From: an uncultured Lachnospiraceae bacterium
GTDB taxonomy: Bacteria > Bacillota > Clostridia > Lachnospirales > Lachnospiraceae
Length of the DNA stretch: 64,000 bases
Reading direction: 5' to 3'
NCBI GenBank assembly: GCA_934292725.1
Contig: CAKQXY010000001.1
Location: 120,214-184,213 of the forward strand
Part shown: in pieces, positions 16,731 through 26,537 of the stretch
How the letters are laid out: each line of letters begins with the position of its first letter
How positions within the stretch are numbered: position 1 is the stretch's first letter
Notes under the pieces: model-generated
What the model saw: the letters and a program-made list of their open reading frames with translations, nothing else
What the model was told of the DNA's origin: nothing
Databases searched by the model: none
Translations under genes and position numbers: made by a program

Positions 16731-17960
16731 TCAGCTGCGGTAATCACCGTTGATCTTTACATATTCATAAGTCAGATCACAGCCAAATGCTGTTGCTGTC
16801 TCATTTCCTTCTTTAATATCCATTTTTGCAATTACTTCTTCTTCGGAAAGAATCTTTGTTGCAGTTTCTTCACTGTAATCTGTTGCAATTCCGTTCTCTA
16901 CGATCTTAATAGTACCTGCCTTGCTCTCTAACCAGATATCAACCACTTCAGGATCAAACTGTGCACCTGAGTAGCCCATTGCGCAGAGGATACGTCCCCA
17001 GTTTGCATCATGACCGAATACAGCTGCTTTTGTCAGACTAGAACATACAACAGACTTTGCGATTGTTCGTGCCTGATTTTTGTCCTTTGCGCCAATTACA
17101 GTTGCCTCAAACAGACATGTACAGCCCTCTCCGTCTCCAGCAATTTTCTTTGACAGCTCAAGCATAATAAAATGAAGAGCCTCGCAGAAAGTTTTGTAGT
17201 CTTCACCTTCCTCTGTGATTGGTGTATTTTCTGCCTGTCCATTTGCCATCACAAGTACAGTATCATTTGTAGAAGTATCACCGTCAACAGAAATCATATT
17301 GAATGTATCAACTACATCTTCACTTAATGCTTTTTGAAGCAGCTCATGGGAAATTGCCGCATCTGTTGTTACAAAGCAAAGCATAGTGCACATATTAGGA
17401 TGAATCATTCCAGAACCCTTGCACATACCGGCAACTGTAACCTGCTTGCCGCCTAATTCCAATGTGCATGCAACCTCTTTGCTCTTAGTGTCAGTTGTCA
17501 TAATTGCCTCAGCTGCAAGCTTGGCGTCTTCTCTGCTGCTTCCAAGTACCTTAGAAAGAGCTGTTACACCAGACTTGATCTTATCAATAGGAAGCTGTTT
17601 GCCAATTACACCTGTTGATGCGACAAGAACTGCTGTCTTAGGAATATTTAAAGCTGCTGCTGCCTCTGCTGCTGTATCTGCACAATAGCCAAGTCCCTCT
17701 GCACCTGTACATGCATTTGCAATACCACTGTTTACAACAACTGCCTGTACATAAGGAGATGTTGTTACAATTTCCTTATCCCACTTTACAGGTGCTGCCT
17801 TTACAAGATTTGTGGTAAATACACCAGCTGCTGCACATGGTGTGCTGCTGAAAACCATTGCCATATCTTTTTTGGTCTGATTCTTAATGCCGGCATTTAA
17901 TCCGGATGCCAAAAAACCTTTTGGAGCTGTTACGCCTCCATTTATCTTTGTAATTGCCAT
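16731..17960 (-). CDS. argJ: Bifunctional ornithine acetyltransferase / N-acetylglutamate synthase
   Basis: A 409-residue Ntn-type enzyme that recycles the acetyl group in arginine synthesis. It cleaves itself before a conserved Thr, here within GMIHPNMCTMLCF, giving alpha and beta chains. The residue before that Thr is Cys where Ala is usual. The start at 17960 is chosen because AAAGG lies 8 nt upstream and the protein then begins MAITKINGGVTAPKGF; the longer frame to 18011 has no site. First gene of the argJBD group; argC, usual in such clusters, is absent. Confidence 0.94.
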   Translation of the reverse strand: MAITKINGGVTAPKGFLASGLNAGIKNQTKKDMAMVFSSTPCAAAGVFTTNLVKAAPVKWDKEIVTTSPYVQAVVVNSGIANACTGAEGLGYCADTAAEAAAALNIPKTAVLVASTGVIGKQLPIDKIKSGVTALSKVLGSSREDAKLAAEAIMTTDTKSKEVACTLELGGKQVTVAGMCKGSGMIHPNMCTMLCFVTTDAAISHELLQKALSEDVVDTFNMISVDGDTSTNDTVLVMANGQAENTPITEEGEDYKTFCEALHFIMLELSKKIAGDGEGCTCLFEATVIGAKDKNQARTIAKSVVCSSLTKAAVFGHDANWGRILCAMGYSGAQFDPEVVDIWLESKAGTIKIVENGIATDYSEETATKILSEEEVIAKMDIKEGNETATAFGCDLTYEYVKINGDYRS

Positions 17961-18297
17961 TTTTTGTATCCTTTCTTTGGTTTTGTAATTTCTATGCCAA
18001 GTATAACACACTTTGAGGTCAAATCAAGTATAATCCACTATTTTACTTTACTATGGTAAAATAGTCATGTATTATGTTTTTATACACAGCATTTGAATAT
18101 ATACACTGTGTTATCGGCTAATATTCAGTATTATACGCATATATTTGCATTTATGCAAGAGCTTTTTTGATTTTTTTTGTTTTTCCTATTGCATTTCAAA
18201 AAGTAATGTTGTATAGTGGTGTACAGAAAACAAACAACGCATATCGTTTTGATATGGTTTTCAACAAAAAAGTGAAGAAAACAGAGGAGATACTATT
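17961..18297. other. argJ-argG divergent intergenic region
   Basis: 337 bp without a gene. It holds a 10-bp perfect inverted repeat, ACTATTTTAC (18037-18046) and GTAAAATAGT (18056-18065), on the argJ side, and a promoter for argG at 18189-18217. Several TTGAATATATAC and AATATTCA-like half sites between 18085 and 18160 resemble arginine repressor boxes, but no site matches well enough to call. Confidence 0.5.
18189..18217 (+). promoter_or_regulatory. Probable argG promoter
   Basis: TTGCAT at 18189-18194 and TATAGT at 18212-18217, spacer 17 bp, about 80 bp before the start codon of argG. Confidence 0.6.
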
Positions 18298-19524
18298 ATG
18301 AAAGAAAAAGTTGTTTTAGCATATTCTGGTGGTCTTGATACTACTGCTGTTATTCCGTGGCTGAAGGAAAATTATGATTATGATGTTGTATGCTGCTGTG
18401 TCAATGTAGGACAGGGCAACGAGATTGATGGTCTTCAGGAGCGTGCAAAGCTCTCTGGTGCTGAGAAGCTTTACATTTTAGATGTAGTAGATGAGTTTTG
18501 CGATGAGTATGTTGCTCCATGTGTTCAGGCAAATGCTACATATGAGAATGAATATCTGTTAGGTACTTCTATGGCACGTCCGCTGATTGCAAAGAAGCTT
18601 GTTGAGATTGCAAGAAAAGAGGGAGCTGTTGCTGTATGTCATGGTGCTACAGGAAAGGGAAATGATCAGGTTCGTTTTGAGCTGGCATTTAAGGCACTTG
18701 CTCCTGATTTAAAGATCATCGCTCCTTGGAGATGCAATGAAACCTGGAATATGAAATCACGTGAAGATGAGATCGAATATTGCAAGAAGCATGGCATTAA
18801 TCTCCCATTCTCCTCTGTTGATAACAGCTATAGCCGTGACCGCAATCTGTGGCACATCAGCCATGAAGGTCTGGAGTTAGAGGATCCGTCTCAGGCACCA
18901 AATTATGATCATCTGCTTGTTCTTGGAGTATCTCCTGAGAAGGCACCAGATGTTGCTACTGAAATTTCTATTTCTTTTGAAAAGGGTATTCCGGTTGCAT
19001 TAAATGGAAAAGAAATGAAGTATTCTGAGATCGTTACTGAATTAAATAAGATTGGCGGTGCAAACGGAATCGGAATCGTTGATATTGTCGAAAACCGTGT
19101 TGTTGGTATGAAGTCTCGTGGTGTTTATGAAACACCTGGCGGAACTATCCTTATGGCAGCTCATAAGCAGCTTGAGGAACTGATTCTTGACCGTGATTCC
19201 ATGGCATTCAAGAAGACTGTTGACAACCGTTTTGCAGATATTGTTTACGAGGGCAAGTGGTTTACACCTTTATGTGATTCTCTTCGCGCTTACATCAAGG
19301 CTAGCCAGGAATATGTAACTGGTACTACTAATCTTAAGCTGTATAAGGGCAATATCATCAAGCAGGGAACTACTTCTCCATACAGCCTGTACAATGAAAG
19401 CATTGCTTCCTTTGCTACAGGAGATATGTATGATCATCATGACGCAGAGGGCTTCATTAACCTGTTCGGTCTTTCCTTAAAGGTTCGTGCAATGAAGCTG
19501 GCAGAGGCTGAGAAGAAGAAATAA
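18298..19524 (+). CDS. argG: Argininosuccinate synthase
   Basis: A 408-residue enzyme joining citrulline and aspartate with ATP. The PP-loop AYSGGLDTTAVIPWL lies at residues 8-22, and GATGKGNDQVRFE and SVDNSYSRDRNLWH are family blocks. GAGGAG precedes the ATG by 8 nt. Divergent from argJBD. No argH follows; an AraC-type regulator gene starts 5 bp downstream and may be read through from this promoter. Confidence 0.96.
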   Translation: MKEKVVLAYSGGLDTTAVIPWLKENYDYDVVCCCVNVGQGNEIDGLQERAKLSGAEKLYILDVVDEFCDEYVAPCVQANATYENEYLLGTSMARPLIAKKLVEIARKEGAVAVCHGATGKGNDQVRFELAFKALAPDLKIIAPWRCNETWNMKSREDEIEYCKKHGINLPFSSVDNSYSRDRNLWHISHEGLELEDPSQAPNYDHLLVLGVSPEKAPDVATEISISFEKGIPVALNGKEMKYSEIVTELNKIGGANGIGIVDIVENRVVGMKSRGVYETPGGTILMAAHKQLEELILDRDSMAFKKTVDNRFADIVYEGKWFTPLCDSLRAYIKASQEYVTGTTNLKLYKGNIIKQGTTSPYSLYNESIASFATGDMYDHHDAEGFINLFGLSLKVRAMKLAEAEKKK

Positions 19525-19529
19525 TTATT

Positions 19530-20597
19530 ATGTCATTGCTTCAATATGTAAAAGACATTATTTATAAAGCAAAGGGCTTTGATAAAGTAAGGATTCCACA
19601 GGCATATGACAGCTTTGGAATCCTTATGCCGGAAGCTTCATCAAGTGCACAGGGTATTCGCCCATTTCCACTTCCAGAGGATGAGCATTTATTTGCTCTC
19701 CTCTGGAATATTCATGATGGCCATTTATTGTCGGCTACATTTCTTCCGACGCCTTACCCATTTTGTTATGAAAGAAGTTTCCTGTCTGGAACACGCACAC
19801 AGCTGCACTCTCACGAATATCTTGAATTTTTCTATGTTTTGGAAGGCGAATATCACCAGAAAATTCTGGAAACAGAATATATTTTTCATCCTGGTGAATT
19901 TTGTCTGATTGATAAAAATTGTCTGCATCAGGAAATTTTAGATGAAAATGAGTGCACGATTGTATTCTTTGGTATTACAAATGCAATGTTTACAAGCATC
20001 AGTGGTTATCATACCGCGCCAGAAGATATTGCATCTTTTCTTCATATGGCACTATTGGAGCAAAAAGCATTACAGCAATTTTTAACCTTCCGGCCGCGTG
20101 AAACACATGTAATTCAAGATATGGAAGATACGCTGCGTTCTGTATTATACGAGCTTTCACGTCATGACATTGCAACACCGATCATTTGCAGTGGACTTAT
20201 GACACGCGTTTTTCAGATGTTAGGTTCCCAATATGAATTTTCACTTTCTAAAAAGCAGCGTCAACGTATGAATGTTATTCTTTTTAATCAGCTTACTGAT
20301 TTTATGAAGCTTCACTTAAATCATATCTCAATTCAGATGCTGACACAGGAATTTCATTTTTATGAAGATTATTTTAATCGTCTTCTAAAGACTCAAACAG
20401 GAATGACATATATAGAATATTTGCAGATGCTTCGTTTAGAACGTGCAGAGCTGCTGCTTACCGAGACAAATAATACTATTGAACAGATTGCTGAAGAGGT
20501 CGGATACCATAACAAGGGATATTTTTACCGTATATTCATAGAGCGAAACAATTGTACGCCAGCTCAGTACAGAAAAAAAAGACAGGAAAGACTATAA
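19530..20597 (+). CDS. AraC-family regulator with N-terminal cupin
   Basis: A 355-residue regulator. The cupin half contains LHSHEYLEFFYVLEGEYHQ and FHPGEFCLIDKNCLHQ, typical of a small-molecule-binding arm. The C-terminal AraC domain has the two helix-turn-helix motifs, the second ending VGYHNKGYFYRIFIER. The gene follows argG by 5 bp with only a weak purine-rich site (GAAGAAGAAA) before the ATG. Ligand and targets are unknown, and the link to arginine rests only on position. A terminator follows. Confidence 0.85.
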   Translation: MSLLQYVKDIIYKAKGFDKVRIPQAYDSFGILMPEASSSAQGIRPFPLPEDEHLFALLWNIHDGHLLSATFLPTPYPFCYERSFLSGTRTQLHSHEYLEFFYVLEGEYHQKILETEYIFHPGEFCLIDKNCLHQEILDENECTIVFFGITNAMFTSISGYHTAPEDIASFLHMALLEQKALQQFLTFRPRETHVIQDMEDTLRSVLYELSRHDIATPIICSGLMTRVFQMLGSQYEFSLSKKQRQRMNVILFNQLTDFMKLHLNHISIQMLTQEFHFYEDYFNRLLKTQTGMTYIEYLQMLRLERAELLLTETNNTIEQIAEEVGYHNKGYFYRIFIERNNCTPAQYRKKRQERL

Positions 20598-20617
20598 TAC
20601 TTCCCTGTCTCTTTTTA
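20578..20617 (+). terminator. Rho-independent terminator after argG-araC
   Basis: Stem AGACAGGAAAG/CTTCCCTGTCT with loop ACTATAATA-like, flanked by A8 and followed by CTTTTTATTT. It overlaps the stop codon of the regulator gene. Confidence 0.8.
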
Positions 20618-20637
20618 TTTGATTTATAATCGCAGTC

Positions 20638-20686
20638 GTAATTATTCAGAGCCGCACCTCGATTCCACTACGCTCTGAATAATTAC
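20638..20686. repeat. Perfect 14-bp inverted repeat at the 3' end of xfp
   Basis: Arms GTAATTATTCAGAG (20638-20651) and CTCTGAATAATTAC (20673-20686) with a 21-nt loop rich in C and G. The right arm includes the xfp stop codon. No U-tract follows in either direction, so it is not a standard terminator. It may stabilise the 3' end of the mRNA or be an insertion footprint. Confidence 0.6.
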
Positions 20687-23058
20687 AAATTCCACTTCCA
20701 GTCGCGAATCTCTGGCATATCAATACCATACTCATGGATATACTGCTTATGCTCTACTAACTTATCATTCATCTTCTGAATCAGATAAGCCCCACGATTT
20801 CCTAACTGCGGCAGATTCTGGATTGCATTCTTTACCAGATGGAAACGGTCGATCTCATTCTGAACACGCATATCAAATGGTGTTGTGATGGTACCCTCTT
20901 CTTTGTAGCCGTAAACATGGATGTTGCGGTTTGTTCTGGTATAGGTTAACTCATGAATCAGTGTATGATAACCATGGAATGCGAAGATAATCGGCTTGTC
21001 CTTTGTGAACAAAGCATCATAATCAGCGTCGCTCAAGCCGTGTGGATGCTCAGTTGCCGGCTCTAACTTCATAAGATCGACAACATTGATAACACGAATC
21101 TTGATTTCCGGAATTGCCTCTCTTAAGATCGTAACAGCTGCTAATGTCTCAAGTGTTGGTGTATCACCGCAGCAAGCCATAACGATATCCGGCTCAGAGC
21201 CCTGATCATTGCTTGCCCACTCCCAGATACCTATACCCTGTGTGCAGTGCTTTACAGCCTGCTCCATGGTCAGCCACTGCTGTCTTGGATGCTTGGATGT
21301 TACAAGTACGTTTACGTAATCACGGCTTCTGATGCAGTGATCGAAGCAGGATAACAGACAGTTTGTATCCGGCGGCAGATAAAGACGAACAACATCTGCT
21401 TTCTTATTTGCGATATGATCTAAGAAGCCTGGATCCTGATGAGTAAATCCATTGTGATCCTGCTGCCATACATTAGAGGAAAGGATCAGATTCAAAGATG
21501 CAATAGACTGTCTCCATGGCAGCTGATTGCAAACCTTTAACCACTTTGCATGCTGAGCACACATGGAATCTACAACACGAATAAATGCCTCATAGCTTGC
21601 AAAGAAACCATGACGTCCTGTTAACAGATAACCCTCAAGCCATCCCTCACACATATGCTCACTTAACATAGAGTCCATAACACGGCCGTCTGCTGCCAAG
21701 AATTCATCGGAATCATACTTCTCATCATTCCAGTCACGGTTGGTTACTTCAAATACCTTGCCGAGACGGTTAGACATTGTCTCATCTGGTCCAAAGATAC
21801 GGAAGTTCTTGGAATCCTCGTTTAACTTAAAGATATCTCTTACAAATCCTCCAAGCTCGATCATATCCTGTGCCTCAACAGCACCTGGCTTTGGCACATC
21901 AATACCATACTTACGGAAATCTGGAAGACGAAGATCTCTAAGAAGCTTTCCACCATTTGCATGTGGGTTAGAACCGATTCTTCTGTCACCCTTTGGTGCC
22001 AATTCTCTTAATTCCGGAATCAGTCTGCCATTTTCATCAAACAGTTCTTCTGGATGATAGCTCTTTAACCAGTCATTTAACATCTGGAGATGCTCTGGCT
22101 GATCCATCATGATCGGAACCTGATGAGCACGGAAGGAACCTTCGATCTGCTTTCCGTCTACTACCTTCGGTCCAGTCCATCCCTTTGGTGTACGAAGAAC
22201 GATCATTGGCCACTTATGTCTGGTAGTATCATTGTTCTCACGGGCATTCTTCTGAATAGCCTTGATCTCATCCATCGCCTGATCCAGTGCATCTGCCATC
22301 TTTCTGTGCATTTCCATAGGATCACTGCCTTCTACGAAGTATGGCTTCCAGCCACATCCGTCGAAGAAGTGCTCTACTTCCTCATGGGTGTTACGGGCGA
22401 AGATAGTAGGATTGCTGATCTTATATCCATTCAGATGAAGGATCGGAAGAACGGCACCATCATTGATTGGGTTTAAGAATTTGTTGCACTGCCATGATGT
22501 TGCAAGAGGACCTGTCTCAGCCTCTCCATCACCAACGATACATGCAGCAATAAGATCTGGGTTATCAAATACAGCACCAAATGCATGTGCCATGGAATAA
22601 CCAAGCTCACCACCCTCGTTGATGGAACCTGGTGTTTCAGGAGCGACATGACTGGAGATACCACCTGGGAATGAGAACTGCTTGCACAGCTTCTTTAATC
22701 CGTCCATATCCTCACCGATATTTGGATAAACTTCGCTGTAAGTACCCTCCAGATATGTATTTGCTACAAAGAAATTTCCACCATGTCCAGGACCAGAAAT
22801 CAAAATCATATCCTGATCATACTTCTTAATGACACGATTTAAATGAACATAAACAAAGTTCTGTCCAGGAACAGTTCCCCAGTGTCCTACGATCTTTTTC
22901 TTTACATGCTCCATTGTCAGCGGCTCACGTAACAGTGGGTTATCAAGCAGATACAGCTGAGCAGCACCCAGATAGTTGGCAGCACGCCAATATGCATTCA
23001 TTTTTTCCAGGTACTCATCGCTTACTGGCTGACTATTTGCAATATTTGTCTCTACCAT
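20683..23058 (-). CDS. xfp: Xylulose-5-phosphate / fructose-6-phosphate phosphoketolase
   Basis: A 791-residue thiamine-diphosphate enzyme that splits xylulose-5-P or fructose-6-P to acetyl phosphate and a shorter sugar phosphate. [11 protein letters not shown], the TPP/Mg motif [12 protein letters not shown] with NGYKISNPT, and [18 protein letters not shown] are clear. The start at 23058 has AGGAGG 9 nt upstream; the frame extends to 23088. Single-gene unit by context. It gives the cell a pentose route producing extra acetate and ATP. Long and intact. Confidence 0.96.
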   Translation of the reverse strand: MVETNIANSQPVSDEYLEKMNAYWRAANYLGAAQLYLLDNPLLREPLTMEHVKKKIVGHWGTVPGQNFVYVHLNRVIKKYDQDMILISGPGHGGNFFVANTYLEGTYSEVYPNIGEDMDGLKKLCKQFSFPGGISSHVAPETPGSINEGGELGYSMAHAFGAVFDNPDLIAACIVGDGEAETGPLATSWQCNKFLNPINDGAVLPILHLNGYKISNPTIFARNTHEEVEHFFDGCGWKPYFVEGSDPMEMHRKMADALDQAMDEIKAIQKNARENNDTTRHKWPMIVLRTPKGWTGPKVVDGKQIEGSFRAHQVPIMMDQPEHLQMLNDWLKSYHPEELFDENGRLIPELRELAPKGDRRIGSNPHANGGKLLRDLRLPDFRKYGIDVPKPGAVEAQDMIELGGFVRDIFKLNEDSKNFRIFGPDETMSNRLGKVFEVTNRDWNDEKYDSDEFLAADGRVMDSMLSEHMCEGWLEGYLLTGRHGFFASYEAFIRVVDSMCAQHAKWLKVCNQLPWRQSIASLNLILSSNVWQQDHNGFTHQDPGFLDHIANKKADVVRLYLPPDTNCLLSCFDHCIRSRDYVNVLVTSKHPRQQWLTMEQAVKHCTQGIGIWEWASNDQGSEPDIVMACCGDTPTLETLAAVTILREAIPEIKIRVINVVDLMKLEPATEHPHGLSDADYDALFTKDKPIIFAFHGYHTLIHELTYTRTNRNIHVYGYKEEGTITTPFDMRVQNEIDRFHLVKNAIQNLPQLGNRGAYLIQKMNDKLVEHKQYIHEYGIDMPEIRDWKWNL

Positions 23059-23201
23059 GTGGTATATCCTCCTATTATAAAATTTCAAAGTCTTTAGTTG
23101 TTTGACACACTAAGCTTATCAGTCAGTATATTACACAACAAAACAAATCAAAACAAGTTCCAATTCCTGCTAATTTCACATAAAGTTACCTATTCCGACA
23201 A

Positions 23202-24065
23202 TTATTTATATTCTTTTTCCTGAGTGAACCCGCGGCCGCGCACTTCTGTTACACGGCTGATGATTAAAAATGCACTGCTGTCAATGCTGTGGACAAGTTT
23301 TCTGACACGTCCCACCTCACGGCTGGACACTACACTTAAGACAAGCTCTGTGTCTTCTCTCATATAGCCAGTTTGTCCATTTAAAATGGTGACGCCTCTG
23401 TCGATTTCCTGTAAAATTTCCTGACGGATCCTCTCATGCTCATGACTGATTACCTTAATCTCAACCTTTTCTGTTCCTATCATAAGACATTTATCCAGAA
23501 CAATCGTATAAATCAAAATTAGTAAAATTCCGTATAATACCTCTTCTCCTGTACATGAAAATGCCTGTAAAATTAAAATCATAAAATCAAACATGTACAT
23601 TGTTACAGATACTGGCAGACGAAACAGCTTGTTCAATACAAGAGGAGGAATGTCCATGCCACCTGTTGAAGCGCCTGTACGAATAACAATTCCAATTGCA
23701 GCTCCGATACATAATCCGCCAAATACTGTACAAAGAACGGGATCAGTTGTTATGACAAAGCCGTTTGACAAGCGCTGTATCATCTCAAGCGCAATCGGAT
23801 ATACAAAGGTAGACAAAATGGTTGTCGCGGCAAATTTTCGGCCAAGTACGAAGAGGCCAAGAAAGAACATCACTGCATTAAAGCAGAGGACGAAGGTAGA
23901 AATGGGAACACCAAACAAATGCTGAATAAAAAGTGCTATTCCTGTTGTTCCTCCTGTGATTAGTCCGCCTGGAAGAATAAAAAAGGCGACACCGCAGGCA
24001 TAAATGATGTTTCCGCCAATCACGATCACAATATCGCGAAGCAGAGGAAAGATTTTTTTGAACAT
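23202..24065 (-). CDS. YitT family membrane protein (DUF161 + DUF2179)
   Basis: A 287-residue protein: five or six membrane helices in the first 180 residues, with GGTTGIALFIQH and RTGASTGGMDIPPLVLN typical of YitT repeats. A soluble C-terminal domain (KVEIKVISHE to ITRVTEVRGRGF) is DUF2179. AAGGAG lies 6 nt before the ATG. Function is not settled; YitT proteins are common in Firmicutes as paralog sets. A terminator separates it from the deacetylase gene upstream. Confidence 0.88.
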   Translation of the reverse strand: MFKKIFPLLRDIVIVIGGNIIYACGVAFFILPGGLITGGTTGIALFIQHLFGVPISTFVLCFNAVMFFLGLFVLGRKFAATTILSTFVYPIALEMIQRLSNGFVITTDPVLCTVFGGLCIGAAIGIVIRTGASTGGMDIPPLVLNKLFRLPVSVTMYMFDFMILILQAFSCTGEEVLYGILLILIYTIVLDKCLMIGTEKVEIKVISHEHERIRQEILQEIDRGVTILNGQTGYMREDTELVLSVVSSREVGRVRKLVHSIDSSAFLIISRVTEVRGRGFTQEKEYK

Positions 24066-24091
24066 ATGCTGCTCCTTTCTGAATTTTGATC

Positions 24092-24129
24092 AAAAAAAAT
24101 GGCTGCCAGAGAAATTTTCCCTGACAGCC
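24092..24129 (-). terminator. Terminator of the polysaccharide deacetylase gene
   Basis: On the minus strand GGCTGTCAGGGAAAA pairs with the CTCTGGCAGCC side and is followed by ATTTTTTTT. It lies between the deacetylase stop and the yitT-like start. Confidence 0.85.
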
Positions 24130-24197
24130 GTGGATCGAGGCTACTCGCCTAATACTTAAAAAGTATAACAAAAACCGCATTAAATATCAAGCTCTTT

Positions 24198-24986
24198 CTA
24201 AAATTCTTCAAGTGTTTTAAATGAATATCCCATCTCTTCCCATTTTGTCAAAAGCTCATCAAGAATTTCACCATTTGTCTTTGAGGTATTATGCAGCAGC
24301 ACAATTGCACCAGGATGGATTCTTGGAATTAGTTTGGAGAATGCTTCATCATGTGTTGGCTGATTGTCAGCATTCCAGTCCACATAGGCAAGACTCCAGA
24401 AAAATGTTTTATAACCTAATTCTTGTGCCATTTTTAAATTTTGTGTACTGTATTTTCCCTGTGGTGGACGATAATACCATGCCATTTCCTGCCCTGTTAT
24501 CTTTTTATACAGACTGCGTACATCATCAAGTTCTTTTTTAAAGCTTTCCATGGTTGATATAGAGGACATATCAGGATGGTGATATGTATGATTTCCTACT
24601 GTATGGCCTTCTTGCACCATACGATTCACCAGATCAGGTGCAGACTCCAAAAAATGACCTACTACAAAAAAAGTTGCCTTTGCATTATGTTTTTTTAACG
24701 CGTCCAGTATGGCACCAGTGTTTCCATTTTCATAACCACAGTCAAATGTTAAATAAATTGTTTTTTCATCTGCATTTCCAATATAAAAAGCATTGTATTC
24801 TGCAAGCTCCTTAGCAGAGGCATTTCCTGTTGGCTGCGCACCTGATTCACCAAAGCCAAGTCCCCAGTTTTCTGAATATGACACGGCAGCAGCCGTTTCC
24901 TGTAAATATCCTGCCCCACGACCCATTAAAAAAACAGTACAAAAAAGGGCAATGATTGTAAGTCCATGTTTGATTTTTTTGTTCAA
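24198..24986 (-). CDS. Polysaccharide deacetylase, PdaA-like
   Basis: A 262-residue NodB-type (CE4) deacetylase. An N-terminal hydrophobic helix (residues 7-27) anchors or exports it. The catalytic region shows TIYLTFDCGYENGN, where the family's second Asp is replaced by Cys as in PdaA-type enzymes, the metal-binding HTYHHP, and RPPQGKYS. It probably removes acetyl groups from muramic acid during cortex delta-lactam formation, in line with gpr in the window. The start is TTG at 24986 with AAGG upstream. PgdA-like cell-wall deacetylase is the alternative. Confidence 0.85.
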   Translation of the reverse strand: MNKKIKHGLTIIALFCTVFLMGRGAGYLQETAAAVSYSENWGLGFGESGAQPTGNASAKELAEYNAFYIGNADEKTIYLTFDCGYENGNTGAILDALKKHNAKATFFVVGHFLESAPDLVNRMVQEGHTVGNHTYHHPDMSSISTMESFKKELDDVRSLYKKITGQEMAWYYRPPQGKYSTQNLKMAQELGYKTFFWSLAYVDWNADNQPTHDEAFSKLIPRIHPGAIVLLHNTSKTNGEILDELLTKWEEMGYSFKTLEEF

Positions 24987-25071
24987 GCCTTACTTCCTTA
25001 TTATATGAATCTGATTGCTAACACTCTATTCTGTAGGATTACTTTTTATGTGCAGCACTTTTTGTCAATGC

Positions 25072-25100
25072 TTGACTTTATATTTTTCTGCTCTTATAAT
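25072..25100 (+). promoter_or_regulatory. Promoter of the M28 peptidase gene
   Basis: TTGACT at 25072-25077 and TATAAT at 25095-25100, spacer 17 bp. It lies inside the upstream open part of the frame and shows that translation starts later, at 25180. Confidence 0.85.
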
Positions 25101-25179
25101 GGAGTTTGTGGCAATACAAAAACAAGCATACGCGGGAATTATTGAAAAAAAAGAAGGCGTTGCGGAAAAGAGGGAAAAA

Positions 25180-26439
25180 ATGGCCTTGTTTACAGAAAAT
25201 TATCAGGAAGAAATGATGCAGATCCTTAAGGATATGGCTCATGTACGTATCAGTGGCACAAAAGAGGAAGCAGATTGTGCAGTTTATCTGCAGGAATGCT
25301 GCAAAAAAATGGGATTTGAAGCTCGTCTGGAGGCATTTCAGGTTGAAATGTGTGATATCCATGAAGCAGTACTGACTGTTGATGGCAAAGAGATTCCTTG
25401 CAAGGGATATCGCTGTGCTGGAAGCGGTACTGTTGAAGCGCCATTTTATTATATGCCAAATACTGATGCCTGCTCACTTGCTCAGTGTAAAGGAAAGATT
25501 GTTATGCTCGATGGCGGCGTTGGCTACTGGGGCTATCGCGATTTAATTGAAAATGGCGCTGTTGGCATTATTACATATGATGGAAATGCAAACTATGCAG
25601 ATGAAGATATTGATCTTCGTGAGCTCAGAAGCTTTGTACGTGAAGGAAGTGACAACAAAAAAATTCCTTGTGTCAATATCAATGCAAAGTCTGCAATCAA
25701 GCTTGTAAATCAGAATGCAGCTAATGCAAAGATTGTTTTAAATCAGGATGAGTGGATGGGTGATTCTCATAATGTAATTTTAGATCTTCCTGGTGAAACA
25801 GATGAGATGATCGTTTTGAGTGCACATTATGACTCTACCCCACTGTCACAGGGTGTATACGACAATATGTCTGGAAGTGTTGGCCTTCTTGGTATTGCGG
25901 ACTATTTCAGACAGCATCCACATCGCTATAGCCTTCGCTTCGTATGGTGCGGCAGTGAGGAAAGAGGTCTTCTTGGTTCTAAGGCATATGTTGCAGCTCA
26001 TGAGGAAGACTTAAAGAAGACTGTTTTAAATATCAATCTTGATATGATCGGCTGTATCATGGGTAAGTTTATTGCCTGCTGTACTTCCGAAGAAAAGCTT
26101 GTTCACTATATTGAATACCTTGCTTCTGAGACAGGTTTTGGAATGGCTGCAAGACAGGGCGTTTACTCTAGTGACTCTACTCCATTCGCTGATAAGGGTA
26201 TTCCTGCTGTTTCTTTTGCACGTATTGCGTCTGGAAATACAGCTACCATCCACAATCGCTATGACACAATGGATGTCATGAAGGCAGAGCATATGGCAAA
26301 GGATGTTGCTTTTATCACAGCATTTACTGAGCATATGGCATGTGCAAAGCATTGTCCTGTTTCAAAGGAAATTCCAGAAAATATGAAAGAAAAGCTGGAT
26401 ATTTATCTGAACAGAAAGCGCGATAATACAGCTCACTAA
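25180..26439 (+). CDS. M28 family zinc aminopeptidase with PA-like insert
   Basis: A 419-residue peptidase. After an N-terminal helical segment, a PA-type insert (KGKIVMLDGG to KIPCVNIN) precedes the M28 core. Metal ligands are visible in LSAHYDSTP, YDNMSGSVG, CGSEERGLLGS, NLDMIG and TIHNRYDT. The start at 25180 has GAGGG 6 nt upstream and lies after the promoter; the frame opens at 25015. There is no signal peptide from this start, so it is probably cytosolic. A strong terminator follows. Substrate preference unknown. Confidence 0.88.
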   Translation: MALFTENYQEEMMQILKDMAHVRISGTKEEADCAVYLQECCKKMGFEARLEAFQVEMCDIHEAVLTVDGKEIPCKGYRCAGSGTVEAPFYYMPNTDACSLAQCKGKIVMLDGGVGYWGYRDLIENGAVGIITYDGNANYADEDIDLRELRSFVREGSDNKKIPCVNINAKSAIKLVNQNAANAKIVLNQDEWMGDSHNVILDLPGETDEMIVLSAHYDSTPLSQGVYDNMSGSVGLLGIADYFRQHPHRYSLRFVWCGSEERGLLGSKAYVAAHEEDLKKTVLNINLDMIGCIMGKFIACCTSEEKLVHYIEYLASETGFGMAARQGVYSSDSTPFADKGIPAVSFARIASGNTATIHNRYDTMDVMKAEHMAKDVAFITAFTEHMACAKHCPVSKEIPENMKEKLDIYLNRKRDNTAH

Positions 26440-26480
26440 ATAAAATCTTATATTAAAACATGAAATAAAATAACTAATGC

Positions 26481-26537
26481 AGAGGGCTGTTTTGGTGTTT
26501 GTATGTATGAGCATCAAAACAGCCTTTTATTTTTTAT
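26481..26537 (+). terminator. Terminator of the M28 peptidase gene
   Basis: Stem GGCTGTTTTGGTG/CATCAAAACAGCC with a 14-nt loop, then TTTTATTTTTT. Its T-run overlaps the stop codon of the convergent recombinase gene at 26534. Confidence 0.9.

Noticed and set aside
18085..18160. Arginine repressor boxes upstream of argG and argJ
   Set aside because: AT-rich half sites such as GAATATATA occur, but none fits the full 18-bp consensus well.
25015..25179. N-terminal extension of the M28 peptidase with a hydrophobic start that looks like a signal peptide
   Set aside because: A consensus promoter lies inside it and a good ribosome binding site precedes the ATG at 25180.
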